NCBI GenBank assembly: GCA_903231505.1
Contig: CAFBRK010000137.1
Coordinates: forward strand, 1 to 64,000
DNA: 64,000 nucleotides
Source: Olavius algarvensis associated proteobacterium Delta 3
GTDB lineage: Bacteria; Desulfobacterota; Desulfobacteria; Desulfobacterales; CAFBRK01
Direction of reading: 5' to 3'
Shown: in pieces, positions 1-8,382 of the stretch
Position numbering within the stretch: the stretch's first letter is position 1
Layout of the letters: every line of letters begins with the position of its first letter
Position numbers and translations under genes: made by a program
The notes under the pieces: generated by a model
Databases searched by the model: none
Told to the model about the DNA's origin: nothing
Seen by the model: only the letters and a program-made list of their open reading frames with translations

Positions 1-1
1 A

Positions 2-511
2 CGCCCCATCATAATCGGTTACCTCAGTGCTCGAGTGGTTTATGAACACCTAGCAACTAAAACCATGCGATTCAATGGCTATTTGGGCAACAGCCCGTTC
101 AGACTCCACCACAGCGGAAAAGCGCCGGTGGTCATTGTCGGCACCGTCCGCAATCGGAGTGACGAGCACATCAACACCCGGACCTTTGTAAAGAACCTGG
201 AGCGTGAGTTGATCAACTCCGGAGAGGTGGATTTTGTCGCCGCATCCGGAGAGCGGGAAGAAATCCGGGCGGAGCGGCAAAACCAGGCCGCCTATTCGTC
301 GGAGGAGACCGCCAAAGAGGAGGGACAGGAGATCGGCGCCGACTTTATGCTCTATGGATCCATCAACACCATTACCGATCGCATCGAGGGAAAGCAGGTC
401 AAGTACTACCAGGTGAATCTGGAGCTCAGCCATATTGAAACCAATCGAAAGGTCTGGATCGGAGAAAAGAAAATAAAAAAGGTCGTCAAAAAAAGCCGGG
501 TCGGGCTATAG
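2..511 (+). CDS. LpoB-like penicillin-binding-protein activator, 5' truncated
   Basis: The frame is open to the window edge, so the lipoprotein signal and true start lie outside; 169 residues remain. The core reads PVVIVGTVRNRSDEHINT, followed by a SGEREEIRAER stretch and GADFMLYGSINTI, the conserved pattern of the LpoB/COG3417 family. These are lipoproteins that activate class A peptidoglycan synthases in enterobacteria; that role is only inferred here. It is the first of four co-directional envelope genes, three of which carry lipoboxes, which suggests a shared outer-membrane role. The family assignment is good; the partner PBP is unknown. Confidence 0.8.
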   Translation, partial: RPIIIGYLSARVVYEHLATKTMRFNGYLGNSPFRLHHSGKAPVVIVGTVRNRSDEHINTRTFVKNLERELINSGEVDFVAASGEREEIRAERQNQAAYSSEETAKEEGQEIGADFMLYGSINTITDRIEGKQVKYYQVNLELSHIETNRKVWIGEKKIKKVVKKSRVGL

Positions 512-601
512 GTTTTCGGTCCCACGCAGGGCATGACATCTCTTCAGCCAGAGGCAACATCGACCACCTGGTCCGGGCATGGGGCAGGACTGCGGACGGC
601 C

Positions 602-1672
602 ATGGGCACACTGTTCCGAATCATCCTGTTGGGTATGGTACTGGCCGGATGCGCCACGCCGGACCCGCGGGTGCTTCAGCGTTCCCTGGAGGCCGGGGAT
701 TGTGCCTCGGCGCCCCTGCTGCTCGAGCAGGAGAAGGGGAAGTACGGAGGCAATTCCGAACTGCTGTTCCTGATGGACGCCGGCATGGTCCACCTCCAGT
801 GCGGCAATTATGGGCTGGCCCAGGAACAGTTCCGTGAGGCCGAGCAACTGGCCGAAGCCCTGTGGACCAAAAGTCTCAGTCGTAACGCGGCGTTTATCGA
901 TTATCTCCTGGCCGCCAGGGCCTACATCGATTACAACGAGGACTATGGAACGCCCATGCCGGAATCCCTCCAGGAGGATTTGCTCCGGACGGGGGTGACG
1001 GTGGACAGGCTCGAAGATGCCGAAGCCGTTCTGAAAAACTTCCCTGGTCGCCAATGGACCACACAAACCGGTACCGGCGCCGAAGGTAAGATCGTCTACA
1101 TCCAGTTCAGCGGCAACGCCCCGGAGAAGGTCGAAGATCGGGTGTACATTCCGACCCGTCGGGGTCCGGTGACCATCGCGTTTCCGCGGATGGTGATGGC
1201 CCCGCCGACATGTGGTGGTGGTCGATTGGTGCTTCGGTCAGGGGCGGCGGTCATCGAATCCGATCTGGAGCTGGTGGAAGACATCAACCGGATTGCACTC
1301 AAGAATCTGGACGATCGAAAAGGACGGGTTATCGCCAAGACGGTCGCACGGGCGGTTGCCAAACAGGTGGTGATCGCCGGATTGTCCAGCCAGGGCGATG
1401 ACGACATGCAGGCAACCATCGCCACCGTGTTGAATTTGATTAACATGGCCGTTGAACGGGCCGATACGCGAAGCTGGCGAACATTGCCCGGAGAAATCTA
1501 CATGACACGGATTTTCGTGCCGCCGGGTGTCTATACACTAGGCGTTTCCGGATGCGGAGAGCCCCGACAAGACCTGAGAACCCTTCGGATCGAATCCGGT
1601 CATACCCGATATGTGCTTCACGATAGCCGGTATGGACTGCCGAAATCCGTGTCCAATGGACAGCGTCATTGA
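602..1672 (+). CDS. COG3014-like lipoprotein
   Basis: This protein has 356 residues when started at the ATG before GTLFRIILLG; the frame extends upstream to 533 but that adds no signal sequence. The N terminus is a lipoprotein signal with lipobox LAGC (Cys near residue 18), so the mature protein should be lipid-anchored. The middle contains a TPR-like helical stretch (ELLFLMDAGMVHLQCGNYG), and the rest resembles the uncharacterised COG3014 lipoproteins. It lies 90 bases after the LpoB-like gene and before two LPP20-like lipoproteins, an arrangement that recurs with LpoB homologues. The biochemical function is unknown. Confidence 0.75.
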   Translation: MGTLFRIILLGMVLAGCATPDPRVLQRSLEAGDCASAPLLLEQEKGKYGGNSELLFLMDAGMVHLQCGNYGLAQEQFREAEQLAEALWTKSLSRNAAFIDYLLAARAYIDYNEDYGTPMPESLQEDLLRTGVTVDRLEDAEAVLKNFPGRQWTTQTGTGAEGKIVYIQFSGNAPEKVEDRVYIPTRRGPVTIAFPRMVMAPPTCGGGRLVLRSGAAVIESDLELVEDINRIALKNLDDRKGRVIAKTVARAVAKQVVIAGLSSQGDDDMQATIATVLNLINMAVERADTRSWRTLPGEIYMTRIFVPPGVYTLGVSGCGEPRQDLRTLRIESGHTRYVLHDSRYGLPKSVSNGQRH

Positions 1673-1707
1673 TATGTTACGCGGCTTTTCCCATGGAGGA
1701 GATGACC

Positions 1708-2718
1708 ATGCATCTTAAACTGCTCGCCGGCATCATGATTTTTTGTGTTCTGGTGGCTGGATGCGCCACGGCTCCGGAGCCGGAAAAAGCGGCATCCGAT
1801 TCAGCGGATTTTCCGGAAACCCGCTATTTAACGGCCACCGGGATCGGGGTCAGCGAGGCTGAGGCCAGGAGGGAGGCTGTCGGGGAGTTGTCCCGGATTT
1901 TTGAATCTCGCGTGAGCACCGAAGTTGCCACGACCACCGCGTCGTTCATGGACGCCGCCGCCGGCGAGCTTTTCGAAAAAAACGTGGAGTCACGCATCCG
2001 CATTGAATCGACCGTAACGATTCAGGGGGTGAGCATCGGAAAGGTATGGCAGGATCCGGATTCCGGGCGCACCTATGCATTGGCCGTACTCGACCGGCAG
2101 CAGGCGGCCCGGGAATGGTATGAACAGCTCGATCGATTGACCACGCAGTTAAACGGGGAAGTGGATTCCCTTATCGGCATCTCGGGGCGTCTGCCCCGGA
2201 TCATCGCTCTGAATCGGATTCTGGGCCTGGTGATTCAAAAAACCGCCGTGGAAAGCCGTCTGCGGGTCATCGGACGCCCGGCGATGGGCTCCGGGGATAT
2301 TGACATGAGGCCGATCTTCTCGGAGGCGGCATCTCTGAAATCCGATTCGGCCTTTTTTGTCCAGATCGACGGTGTTCAGGGAGCGGCCGTGTCCGATCGG
2401 CTTAGCCGGGCCCTTGGAGACAACGGGATTCCGGTCACCGAGAAAGACAACCGGGCAGCCGGCATCATCCGGGGTGAACTGGTGCTCGTCCCCCTGAACC
2501 TTAACAATCCGAACGTAACGTTCATCCGCGCTACCGCTGCGGTGAAGGTCGAGGATGCCGATACCGGCACGAGGGTCTATACTATTTCCGAAAGTATTCG
2601 CAAGGGCCATGTGGATCGAACCGAAGGGGCCCGGATGGCCGTGGAAGCGGTTTCGGACCGGGTGGCCCGGAAACTTCTGGAATTTCTGGGAATGATTGGA
2701 TTCGGGGGAGAAAACTGA
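1708..2718 (+). CDS. LPP20-like lipoprotein (long form)
   Basis: This protein has 336 residues. A GGAGGAG ribosome-binding site lies just upstream of two close ATGs (1702 and 1708); 1708 gives the better spacing. The signal peptide ends in lipobox VAGC near residue 16. After a short linker, the segment YLTATGIGVSEAEARREAVGELSRIFESRV is typical of LPP20-type domains, in which an Ala-rich helix follows a G(I/V)G strand. The C-terminal half has a second alpha/beta domain with no recognisable catalytic motif. It sits between COG3014-like and LPP20 genes, probably in one operon. A role in outer-membrane or peptidoglycan organisation is inferred from context only. Confidence 0.7.
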   Translation: MHLKLLAGIMIFCVLVAGCATAPEPEKAASDSADFPETRYLTATGIGVSEAEARREAVGELSRIFESRVSTEVATTTASFMDAAAGELFEKNVESRIRIESTVTIQGVSIGKVWQDPDSGRTYALAVLDRQQAAREWYEQLDRLTTQLNGEVDSLIGISGRLPRIIALNRILGLVIQKTAVESRLRVIGRPAMGSGDIDMRPIFSEAASLKSDSAFFVQIDGVQGAAVSDRLSRALGDNGIPVTEKDNRAAGIIRGELVLVPLNLNNPNVTFIRATAAVKVEDADTGTRVYTISESIRKGHVDRTEGARMAVEAVSDRVARKLLEFLGMIGFGGEN

Positions 2719-2815
2719 TCCGGGAACGACGTGACACCCCGGAGCATATCCTGCACCGGCAGTGAAGTGAGTGGATATAGCCACTGGATGCAATTCTATT
2801 AAGCGGGAGGCGAGA

Positions 2816-3400
2816 ATGAACCGAAACGTATGGATGGTATGTGGGGTGCTGGCGCTTTGCGGTCTGCTCATTGCCGGCTGCGGCAAGCAAGCCAAACGGG
2901 TTGCCAACAAAGAACTGCAACAGGAGTTTAAAAATGCTCCGGAATGGGTCCTGACCGGTCACGTGGATGAAGCGATGTCCGCTGTGGGGTCTGCCAAAAT
3001 CGGGAAAGGCGGACTCCAGTTTGCCCGGAACGATGCCATGGCCCAGGGTCGCGGGGAACTTGCCAATCAGTTGTCGGTGAAAGTGAAATCCCTGGTAAAC
3101 CGCTTTGCCCAACAGACCGGAATCGGGGCCGACCAGACACTCGATTCGTTTTCCAAACAGGTGTCCCGGGTCGTGACCAATGAAACCCTGGCCGGCTCCC
3201 GTCAGGAGGATATATGGATTTCGCCGACCTCGGATGTCTATGTGCTGATGGTCGTCGAAGAGTCAGCGGTGAAAGCGGCGGTCAAACGGGAAATGCTTTC
3301 GAGTTATCAGCAGGATGCAGCCCGGTGGCAGGAGTTTCAGGCCAAAAACGGGTTCGAAGAACTGGATCGGGAGATTGAGAAGGTCTTCGGCGGACGCTAA
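2816..3400 (+). CDS. LPP20 family lipoprotein
   Basis: This protein has 194 residues; the ATG at 2816 follows a GGGAGG ribosome-binding site with good spacing. It begins with a lipoprotein signal ending LIAGC (Cys near residue 22). The LPP20 core is visible as PEWVLTGHVDEAMSAVGSAK, followed by an ARNDAMAQGRGELANQL helix. LPP20 proteins are small surface-exposed lipoproteins first named in Helicobacter; their function in other bacteria is not defined. It is the last gene of the four-gene envelope group and is convergent with the following cNMP-binding gene. Confidence 0.8.
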   Translation: MNRNVWMVCGVLALCGLLIAGCGKQAKRVANKELQQEFKNAPEWVLTGHVDEAMSAVGSAKIGKGGLQFARNDAMAQGRGELANQLSVKVKSLVNRFAQQTGIGADQTLDSFSKQVSRVVTNETLAGSRQEDIWISPTSDVYVLMVVEESAVKAAVKREMLSSYQQDAARWQEFQAKNGFEELDREIEKVFGGR

Positions 3401-3506
3401 ACCCCATTCAAGGCCTGTTTGAAGAAAGTTGCCTGCCGAGAACGCAGCAGCGGCTCCGCTCGATAGCCGGCCGGTAGTTGTGGCGATCGATCAGTAAAAG
3501 GGGGGC

Positions 3507-3995
3507 CTAAACCGTGGCCACCGGTTTCGAAATCTGACCGGTTCCCTGGGTCGGAGCCTCCTCGACCTGCTGGAACGATTGAATCATCTGGTAACTCTGC
3601 AGCAGCCGTCTGCCGAGCATCCCCGCAAGACGCTTCAGAAAGAGGACAGCGTCTCCCGGATAGGCGGCCAGGATCTCGTTGAACCGTGACCGCTCGATGG
3701 TGAGTACGGTTGTATCTGCCACGCACTCGGCCGTCGCGGAGTACGTGTCCCGATCGACCAGACTGGACCAGCCGAACGATTCTCCCGCATGGCTGACCAC
3801 AAACACCATGCGACCATTTTCGCCGATGGTCAATTTCACGCGACCCTTGAGCAGCGTATAAAAGTGATCCGCCGGCGCTCCTTTCTCGAAGAGCACATCT
3901 CCGGCCGGATGCGATGCCTTAAAGATATGGGCCATGACCTGTTCCACACATTCATGGCTCAAGCCCCAGAAAAGCTCTGCCTGTTTCAGCAGCAT
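3507..3995 (-). CDS. Cyclic-nucleotide-binding domain protein
   Basis: This 162-residue single-domain protein carries a CRP/FNR-type beta-roll (residues about 15-125). Recognisable elements are GDVLFEKGAPADHFYTLLKG and a GESFGWSSLVDRDTYSATAE phosphate-binding-cassette-like loop. The helix-turn-helix found in CRP-type regulators is absent, so it is more likely a regulatory subunit or signalling adaptor than a DNA-binding activator. An AGGAGGTG ribosome-binding site precedes the ATG. It is upstream of, and co-directional with, nothing obvious, so the partner is not known. Ligand identity (cAMP, cGMP or none) cannot be told from sequence. Confidence 0.85.
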   Translation of the reverse strand: MLLKQAELFWGLSHECVEQVMAHIFKASHPAGDVLFEKGAPADHFYTLLKGRVKLTIGENGRMVFVVSHAGESFGWSSLVDRDTYSATAECVADTTVLTIERSRFNEILAAYPGDAVLFLKRLAGMLGRRLLQSYQMIQSFQQVEEAPTQGTGQISKPVATV

Positions 3996-4126
3996 GGTTC
4001 ACCTCCTTTGTTTCACGATTTTTTGTCCTCCCGGATCAGAGAGAACATCGGGGCGGACGGCTGTATGAGATCGCGCTGACGACCCCGTTCCGGCCCGCCC
4101 CGAGCGGAAGCGGACAGGTAATTGGA

Positions 4127-4420
4127 TCAGCTTTCGTGGTACACCGGTTCTCCCACGTCCTTGATGGAAAAATTGTAAAACACGTGATGCCCATCATAGT
4201 CGAGTACGCGCAAGTCGTCGGATTGCTTTAAATCGCCGAGGATGATGTTGTATTGTTTCCCGTACTTTTCTTTAACCTTCTCTTTCGGAACTTCATAGGC
4301 GATGTACTTTCGGATGCCCTTTGTGTTCAGTTTTTCCACGAGATTCGGATCGTCGAATGCCTCATAGCTTGTCAGCAGGAGAATGGGGCCGGTGCCGGTG
4401 AAAAATATGCCGGCTTTCAT
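4127..4420 (-). CDS. Conserved small cytosolic protein, unknown function
   Basis: I do not recognise a named family for this 97-residue protein. A strong AAGGAGGTG ribosome-binding site lies just before the ATG, and the coding frame is clean. It begins MKAGIFFTGTGPILLLTSYE, looks like a small alpha/beta fold, and has no signal peptide, membrane segment or Cys pair. The mixed charged C terminus ends in EPVYHES. The strong translation signal argues for a real gene. Neighbours (cNMP-binding protein, HAF protein) give no functional hint. Confidence 0.6.
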   Translation of the reverse strand: MKAGIFFTGTGPILLLTSYEAFDDPNLVEKLNTKGIRKYIAYEVPKEKVKEKYGKQYNIILGDLKQSDDLRVLDYDGHHVFYNFSIKDVGEPVYHES

Positions 4421-4921
4421 GATGCACCTCCTTTTGCCTGTAACTGTTCATCGGTATGTCGTCATTTCAGGGAAATGCCCGGAAACCGGCACGACGCAGA
4501 ACTTCTGTGGGGAAACAGCGGGTAGTGGACATGTGTATCAGCTGAATGCCCGGGCCTTCTCTGATATGCAGGAATCCGTTGCCGGGGAAGCGTCGTTTGT
4601 AAGCCGATGGATCTTGAGGTTGAAAGCGAAGCGTCCATAGGGTGCAGGGCCAGAGGGCGGGATATTGAGATCAACGTTTATTCACCGGATCATGTCATAA
4701 TACATGCAATAGATCACGACAGCGTTACACCCTAAAGATATGCGTTGATCGGGTTCTGTCAAGAAGCCAGGAATTGCTCTAACTATTCATAATTATTTGA
4801 AATAGATATCCTCAGAGAACATCCCAGCACCTGTGGATGGAAACGTCGCATCCCACTTCGTTGACGACCGGCAATCCCTGCAGGGCAATCCCTGCAGGGC
4901 AATGCCGTCCCTATTGTTGCG
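4421..4921. other. Intergenic region, no gene seen
   Basis: About 500 bases lie between a strongly translated minus-strand gene and the end of the HAF gene. The part around 4680-4815 is AT-rich and may hold the promoter of the minus-strand 97-residue gene. The only clear structure is the short direct repeat annotated separately. Confidence 0.5.
4870..4897. repeat. Tandem 14-base direct repeat
   Basis: Two exact tandem copies of GGCAATCCCTGCAG are followed by a partial third (GGCAATGCC). Each copy creates a CCCTGCAGGG palindrome. It lies just downstream of the HAF gene on its coding strand. Confidence 0.85.
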
Positions 4922-6067
4922 TTAACTCAGGACGTGTTTTCTACCGAAAGCTAATATGGCCAATAACCCAAGGCTTAACATGGAGACCGATGGCGGCAGG
5001 GGAACCGGCTCGAGTAAAAAGGCCCTCTCCTCGCCGTTGAACTGGCCCAAGCCGACAATCTGACCCTTCTCGTTGATTCCGTTTGCGAACGAGAGTTCCC
5101 ATCCGGACCCCCCGGGGATAAGATCGTTCAAGTCTTCTGCGCTGCCCTGGGTGTCGTAAAGAACGGCGTGTTCTGTGCCATCGCTGTCCCAACCCACGCC
5201 CACCATCTGATCCGACTCGTTGATATCGTAAAACTCTCCATAGGGAAAAGAAGCCAGCATCGGTATGGGCACCCAGGTTCCAGTGCTTTCATTCCATTGC
5301 ATGGGGTAGCTTCCCCCTTCTGCCGCGACATAGCCATGGCCCACAATGGTACCTTTTTCATTGATGACCGAGGCATAGCCTTCGGAGCCCGGGTGATCGG
5401 GGTGGGTACCCAGATCGGTAATGACAGGTTCCGTGCCAGTGACGTCCCAGAGGGCCGCGTTGAGAGCGAATGTATCGGTGTGGGCGATTCCCACGATGCG
5501 TCCTGAGCTGTTGATATCGTAGGACAGGCTGTAGCCGTAATCGTATAGCGAATTTACCGAATTTAGCGTTCCCAGATCGGTGATGGTTTCATTCTCATAA
5601 ACGAACGCATGATACACACTGGATGCTAAATCTGTATTGTACGGCAGATCCGCCCACCCCACGATGTGGCCGCTTTCCGAAATTCGAAACGCGGTGCCGG
5701 TTGGACCGCCAAGGGTGCCGATATCGGTCGGGACACCCGTCCGGGTCTCCCAGAGCGCCGGCCGATCTGACGCCACCCCCACAATCTGGCCGGCGTTGTT
5801 GATGTCCCAGGCGCGGGTGGGCCCTCCGGAAGACGTTAATTCCTGCATACCGGTTCCGGCAGTCCAGAAAAACGCCCCGACATAATTGCCGCCAGAGTCA
5901 CGAAGGCCCCCGACGACCTGGCCATTGTCATTGATCCCGTAGGCCCGACTGCCATTGCTGCCGATGGTTCCCAGATTTACCACATTGTACTCATAGGACT
6001 CGGCCGGGCCTGATAGGAAACAGAACACGAGCCCCGCCACGAGCACCAATCGATACCGCCATTCCAT
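4922..6067 (-). CDS. HAF-repeat protein with VPLPx-type C-terminal sorting signal
   Basis: This 381-residue exported protein has a cleavable signal peptide (residues about 1-25, ending PAES). The body is built from seven repeats of the HAF/extracellular type, visible as GINDNGQVVGG, DINNAGQIVGV, DINSSGRIVGI and GINEKGQIVGL. The C terminus (last about 28 residues) reads PVPLPPSVSMLSLGLLAILAFGRK: a VPLPx motif, a hydrophobic stretch and a basic tail. That is the layout of the VPLPA-CTERM/PEP-CTERM signals processed by exosortases. A surface or extracellular-matrix role is therefore likely. No exosortase gene is in the window. Confidence 0.85.
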   Translation of the reverse strand: MEWRYRLVLVAGLVFCFLSGPAESYEYNVVNLGTIGSNGSRAYGINDNGQVVGGLRDSGGNYVGAFFWTAGTGMQELTSSGGPTRAWDINNAGQIVGVASDRPALWETRTGVPTDIGTLGGPTGTAFRISESGHIVGWADLPYNTDLASSVYHAFVYENETITDLGTLNSVNSLYDYGYSLSYDINSSGRIVGIAHTDTFALNAALWDVTGTEPVITDLGTHPDHPGSEGYASVINEKGTIVGHGYVAAEGGSYPMQWNESTGTWVPIPMLASFPYGEFYDINESDQMVGVGWDSDGTEHAVLYDTQGSAEDLNDLIPGGSGWELSFANGINEKGQIVGLGQFNGEERAFLLEPVPLPPSVSMLSLGLLAILAFGRKHVLS

Positions 6068-6148
6068 AATTTGCCCCTTTCGTTAAATGTTCAGCCGGAC
6101 AACGTTTTGGCTGTGACTCCTCGAAGCCGGAACCTTCCGATCGCCCGT

Positions 6149-6556
6149 CTACTCGAAAGCCGGCAGGCCGGTCATCAGGTACCATTCTTTTTCATCGGCA
6201 TCATACGCCCAGCGCTGCCGGTCGATGAGGCGCCGGATCGTCGGATTATTTACCTTGTAATACAGGATTTCGACCGTTTGCAGGACTTGCTCCGGATCCT
6301 TTTGGGATTTCGAGTCTTTGACGACATAGTCCGCGACCCGAACGTCTCTGTATTGTTCCGCAGCTTTTGACCATGCGTCATCGTCTCCGGTCGGTTTTAT
6401 GAACGCATTGGCCGCATCAAAGTCAGACCAACGGATGGCGGCGCCATACGTTTCCAGCCGTTTATCGTAATTTCCACCGGCCACGGCGTTGGCGGCCGCC
6501 AGGCAACCGATGCCCAGAACAAGGAGGGGCGTCAATATAAATCTGACCGATTTCAT
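6149..6556 (-). CDS. Exported hypothetical protein
   Basis: This protein has 135 residues from the ATG that opens a clear signal peptide (MKSVRFILTPLLVLGIGCLA, cleavage probably after NAVA). The frame continues upstream, but a GAGG-like ribosome-binding site supports this internal start. The mature part contains YGAAIRWSDFDAANAFIKP and a final W-rich segment (RQRWAYDADEKEWYLMTGLP), giving a small periplasmic alpha/beta domain that I cannot name. It has no Cys in the mature part. It is co-directional with the upstream csp gene but separated by a structured 500-base spacer. Confidence 0.65.
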   Translation of the reverse strand: MKSVRFILTPLLVLGIGCLAAANAVAGGNYDKRLETYGAAIRWSDFDAANAFIKPTGDDDAWSKAAEQYRDVRVADYVVKDSKSQKDPEQVLQTVEILYYKVNNPTIRRLIDRQRWAYDADEKEWYLMTGLPAFE

Positions 6557-6729
6557 AGGAGCCTCTTTGGGAAGGGGTCTTTGGTTCGGAAGTGTTGTCC
6601 ATATAGCGAAAACGTCCGGTGAAAGTAAAGTGCCATTCTGCTGTCGTGTCGGCAAATGCCGGAAACGAAATGGGAGATATAGTGGTTGTCCTAAATATGT
6701 TCCGTTTGCAGAAATATGGAAACGATGAC

Positions 6730-6913
6730 CGCAAAGTCGCAGAGGTCGCAAAGGAAATGTATTTTTCCCAGAATCCCTGAGAGGGGGATTCTGGGAAAGG
6801 GCTCCAGCAACATATTGAAATTCTATATCTTTTGCCAGACAATCGTTTTGCATTTCGCCCTCTCAGCGAAATGCAAAAAGGAACATCACCTCTGCGACCT
6901 CTGCGACTTTGCG
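6730..6913. repeat. Composite inverted-repeat element with two hairpins
   Basis: A 21-base perfect inverted repeat (6730-6750 and 6893-6913; about 25 bases with one mismatch) encloses two perfect hairpins. The first has 14 bp with a 7-base loop (6764-6798). The second has 13 bp with a 7-base loop (6846-6878). The two loops, TGAGAGG and CCTCTCA, are exact reverse complements. No ORF of note lies inside. It resembles a non-coding mobile (MITE/REP-like) element or a structured RNA. Confidence 0.75.
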
Positions 6914-7004
6914 ATGATATGTTGATCGTAAAAGGAATCGGAACGCAATTCTGGCAATCGCTATAGATGGTCGGGCCGAATTTTTTAGGGGGTCCCGGGA
7001 AAAT

Positions 7005-7032
7005 AAAAAGCGGTTGCCAGGCAACCGCTTTT
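7005..7032 (-). terminator. Rho-independent terminator of the cold-shock gene
   Basis: A 10-11 bp stem (AAAGCGGTTG/CAACCGCTTT) with a CCAGG apex is flanked by A-runs and T-runs on both sides, so it could work in both directions. It lies about 25 bases past the stop codon of the minus-strand csp gene. Confidence 0.85.
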
Positions 7033-7057
7033 CATTTCTGTTAAATGTGTGTTTGGG

Positions 7058-7258
7058 CTAAATCACAGTGACGTTTACCGCTGCAGGGCCTTTTTGACCC
7101 TGTTCAATGTCAAAGGTGACACGGTCTCCCTCGTTGAGCGTTTTGAAACCGGCGCCATTGATTCCCGAATAATGAACAAATACATCCGGGCCGTCTTCCT
7201 GTTCGATAAACCCGTAACCCTTCTGACCATTAAACCATTTAACCGTCCCTTCTGCCAT
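7058..7258 (-). CDS. Cold-shock protein (CspA family)
   Basis: This 66-residue single OB-fold protein starts at [18 protein letters not shown]; the frame extends further upstream, but AGGAGG sits directly before this ATG. RNP1 (KGYGFI) and RNP2 (VFVHYS, with Tyr in place of the second aromatic) are both present, as is the conserved GPAAVNV end. These proteins act as single-stranded nucleic-acid chaperones. The gene is monocistronic, ends at a clear terminator, and is divergent from the START-domain gene. Confidence 0.95.
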   Translation of the reverse strand: MAEGTVKWFNGQKGYGFIEQEDGPDVFVHYSGINGAGFKTLNEGDRVTFDIEQGQKGPAAVNVTVI

Positions 7259-7665
7259 TACTGCAACCTCCTCATCTGTTATCAACATCACCCAATTCGG
7301 GCCTCCATCCGTCATTGACAGATGACTTATACCCTCGGTGAAGCACCATTATTAAACAGGTTTTATCATTCATTCAAGAAAAAAATAATCATGGATACCC
7401 ATGGGTTGCCAATGCAGTGGCGTTCGTCACAAAAATTTCGTTTTTTCCGCCGGAGCCGTCTCCATTCGTCCCCATACCCGGCGTCATGGGCCGGTTTCCT
7501 GCTGATTCACGATGCCCTTTGAATGTCGATTTCTTTATTCGGAATCGCGGACCTTGAAGGGGTTTCGGAACATGGTTAAAATACTTTTTATGTTATAGTT
7601 TGCGAAAGTGTGAATGCCGATACGGATATCTTTTTGACGATGTTTTATTCGGAGAAGACTGTTCT
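7259..7665. other. Divergent intergenic region
   Basis: About 400 bases between csp (leftward) and the START-domain gene (rightward). AT-rich stretches near 7340-7395 and 7570-7600 probably hold the two promoters, but no hexamer pair with correct spacing stands out. No coding sequence is seen. Confidence 0.5.
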
Positions 7666-8382
7666 ATGAAACATGCCCGGTACACCATAGGGTCCATTGT
7701 GTTTGTCCTTGTTGTATCCATGGGTACAGCGATGCCGGCCGATCCGCCCGGGAAATTTTGCATCGTGAGCGGTGACTGGAACCGGCTGTATGCCGATCAG
7801 GGCATTACGGTGTATGCCCAGAAACACCGGCAGTCGAAGGTCCTCGCCCTCCGTGCGGAGGGCGTACTGAATGCGCCCATCGACCAGATCATGGAAGTGC
7901 TGCGGCGGGTAGAAATCGCGGACGAGTGGATGCCGGACGCGGACGGGAAATTTGTTCTCGAAGAGATCTCCGATATCGAGGCCATTACTTACAGTATCAA
8001 CCGGGTGCCTTTTCCCTTTGCCGACAGGGAACTGGTGCTCCTCAACAGGCTAAGCCTGGACCGCGATCGAAAATTCCTGGTTCTGGATATCACCTCGGTG
8101 GAATACCCGTCCAAACCGGTGAAAAAGGGGAGGGTCAGAGCCCAGATGTATTGCGGCGAAATGCGATTGCGTCCGGCCGGGGAACGGCAAACGGAAGTTG
8201 CCCTTCAATTGCATGTCGATCCGAAGGGCGCCATACCGGGCTGGATTGTCAATATGTTCCAGAACCGATTGCCATATAACTTCCTTCGGGCCCTGGAGAA
8301 AAAGGCCGGCGTAACAACCTTCGAACTGCGACCGGCCTACCGGCAGATTTTAGGAGAGCTTGCTGTGGTGTTAGGGCAGTAA
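7666..8382 (+). CDS. Exported START-domain (lipid-transfer-like) protein
   Basis: This protein has 238 residues from the ATG opening a signal peptide (MKHARYTIGSIVFVLVVSMG, cleavage near MPA); the longer frame from 7600 lacks one. The rest matches a START/SRPBCC fold: GITVYAQKHRQSKVLALRAE, then AEGVLNAPIDQIMEVLR and IADEWMPDADGKFVLEEIS, and PFADRELVLLNR near residue 120. START domains bind lipids or other hydrophobic ligands in a deep cavity. The periplasmic bacterial versions are mostly uncharacterised. Its last 12 bases overlap the convergent reductase gene. Confidence 0.8.
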   Translation: MKHARYTIGSIVFVLVVSMGTAMPADPPGKFCIVSGDWNRLYADQGITVYAQKHRQSKVLALRAEGVLNAPIDQIMEVLRRVEIADEWMPDADGKFVLEEISDIEAITYSINRVPFPFADRELVLLNRLSLDRDRKFLVLDITSVEYPSKPVKKGRVRAQMYCGEMRLRPAGERQTEVALQLHVDPKGAIPGWIVNMFQNRLPYNFLRALEKKAGVTTFELRPAYRQILGELAVVLGQ

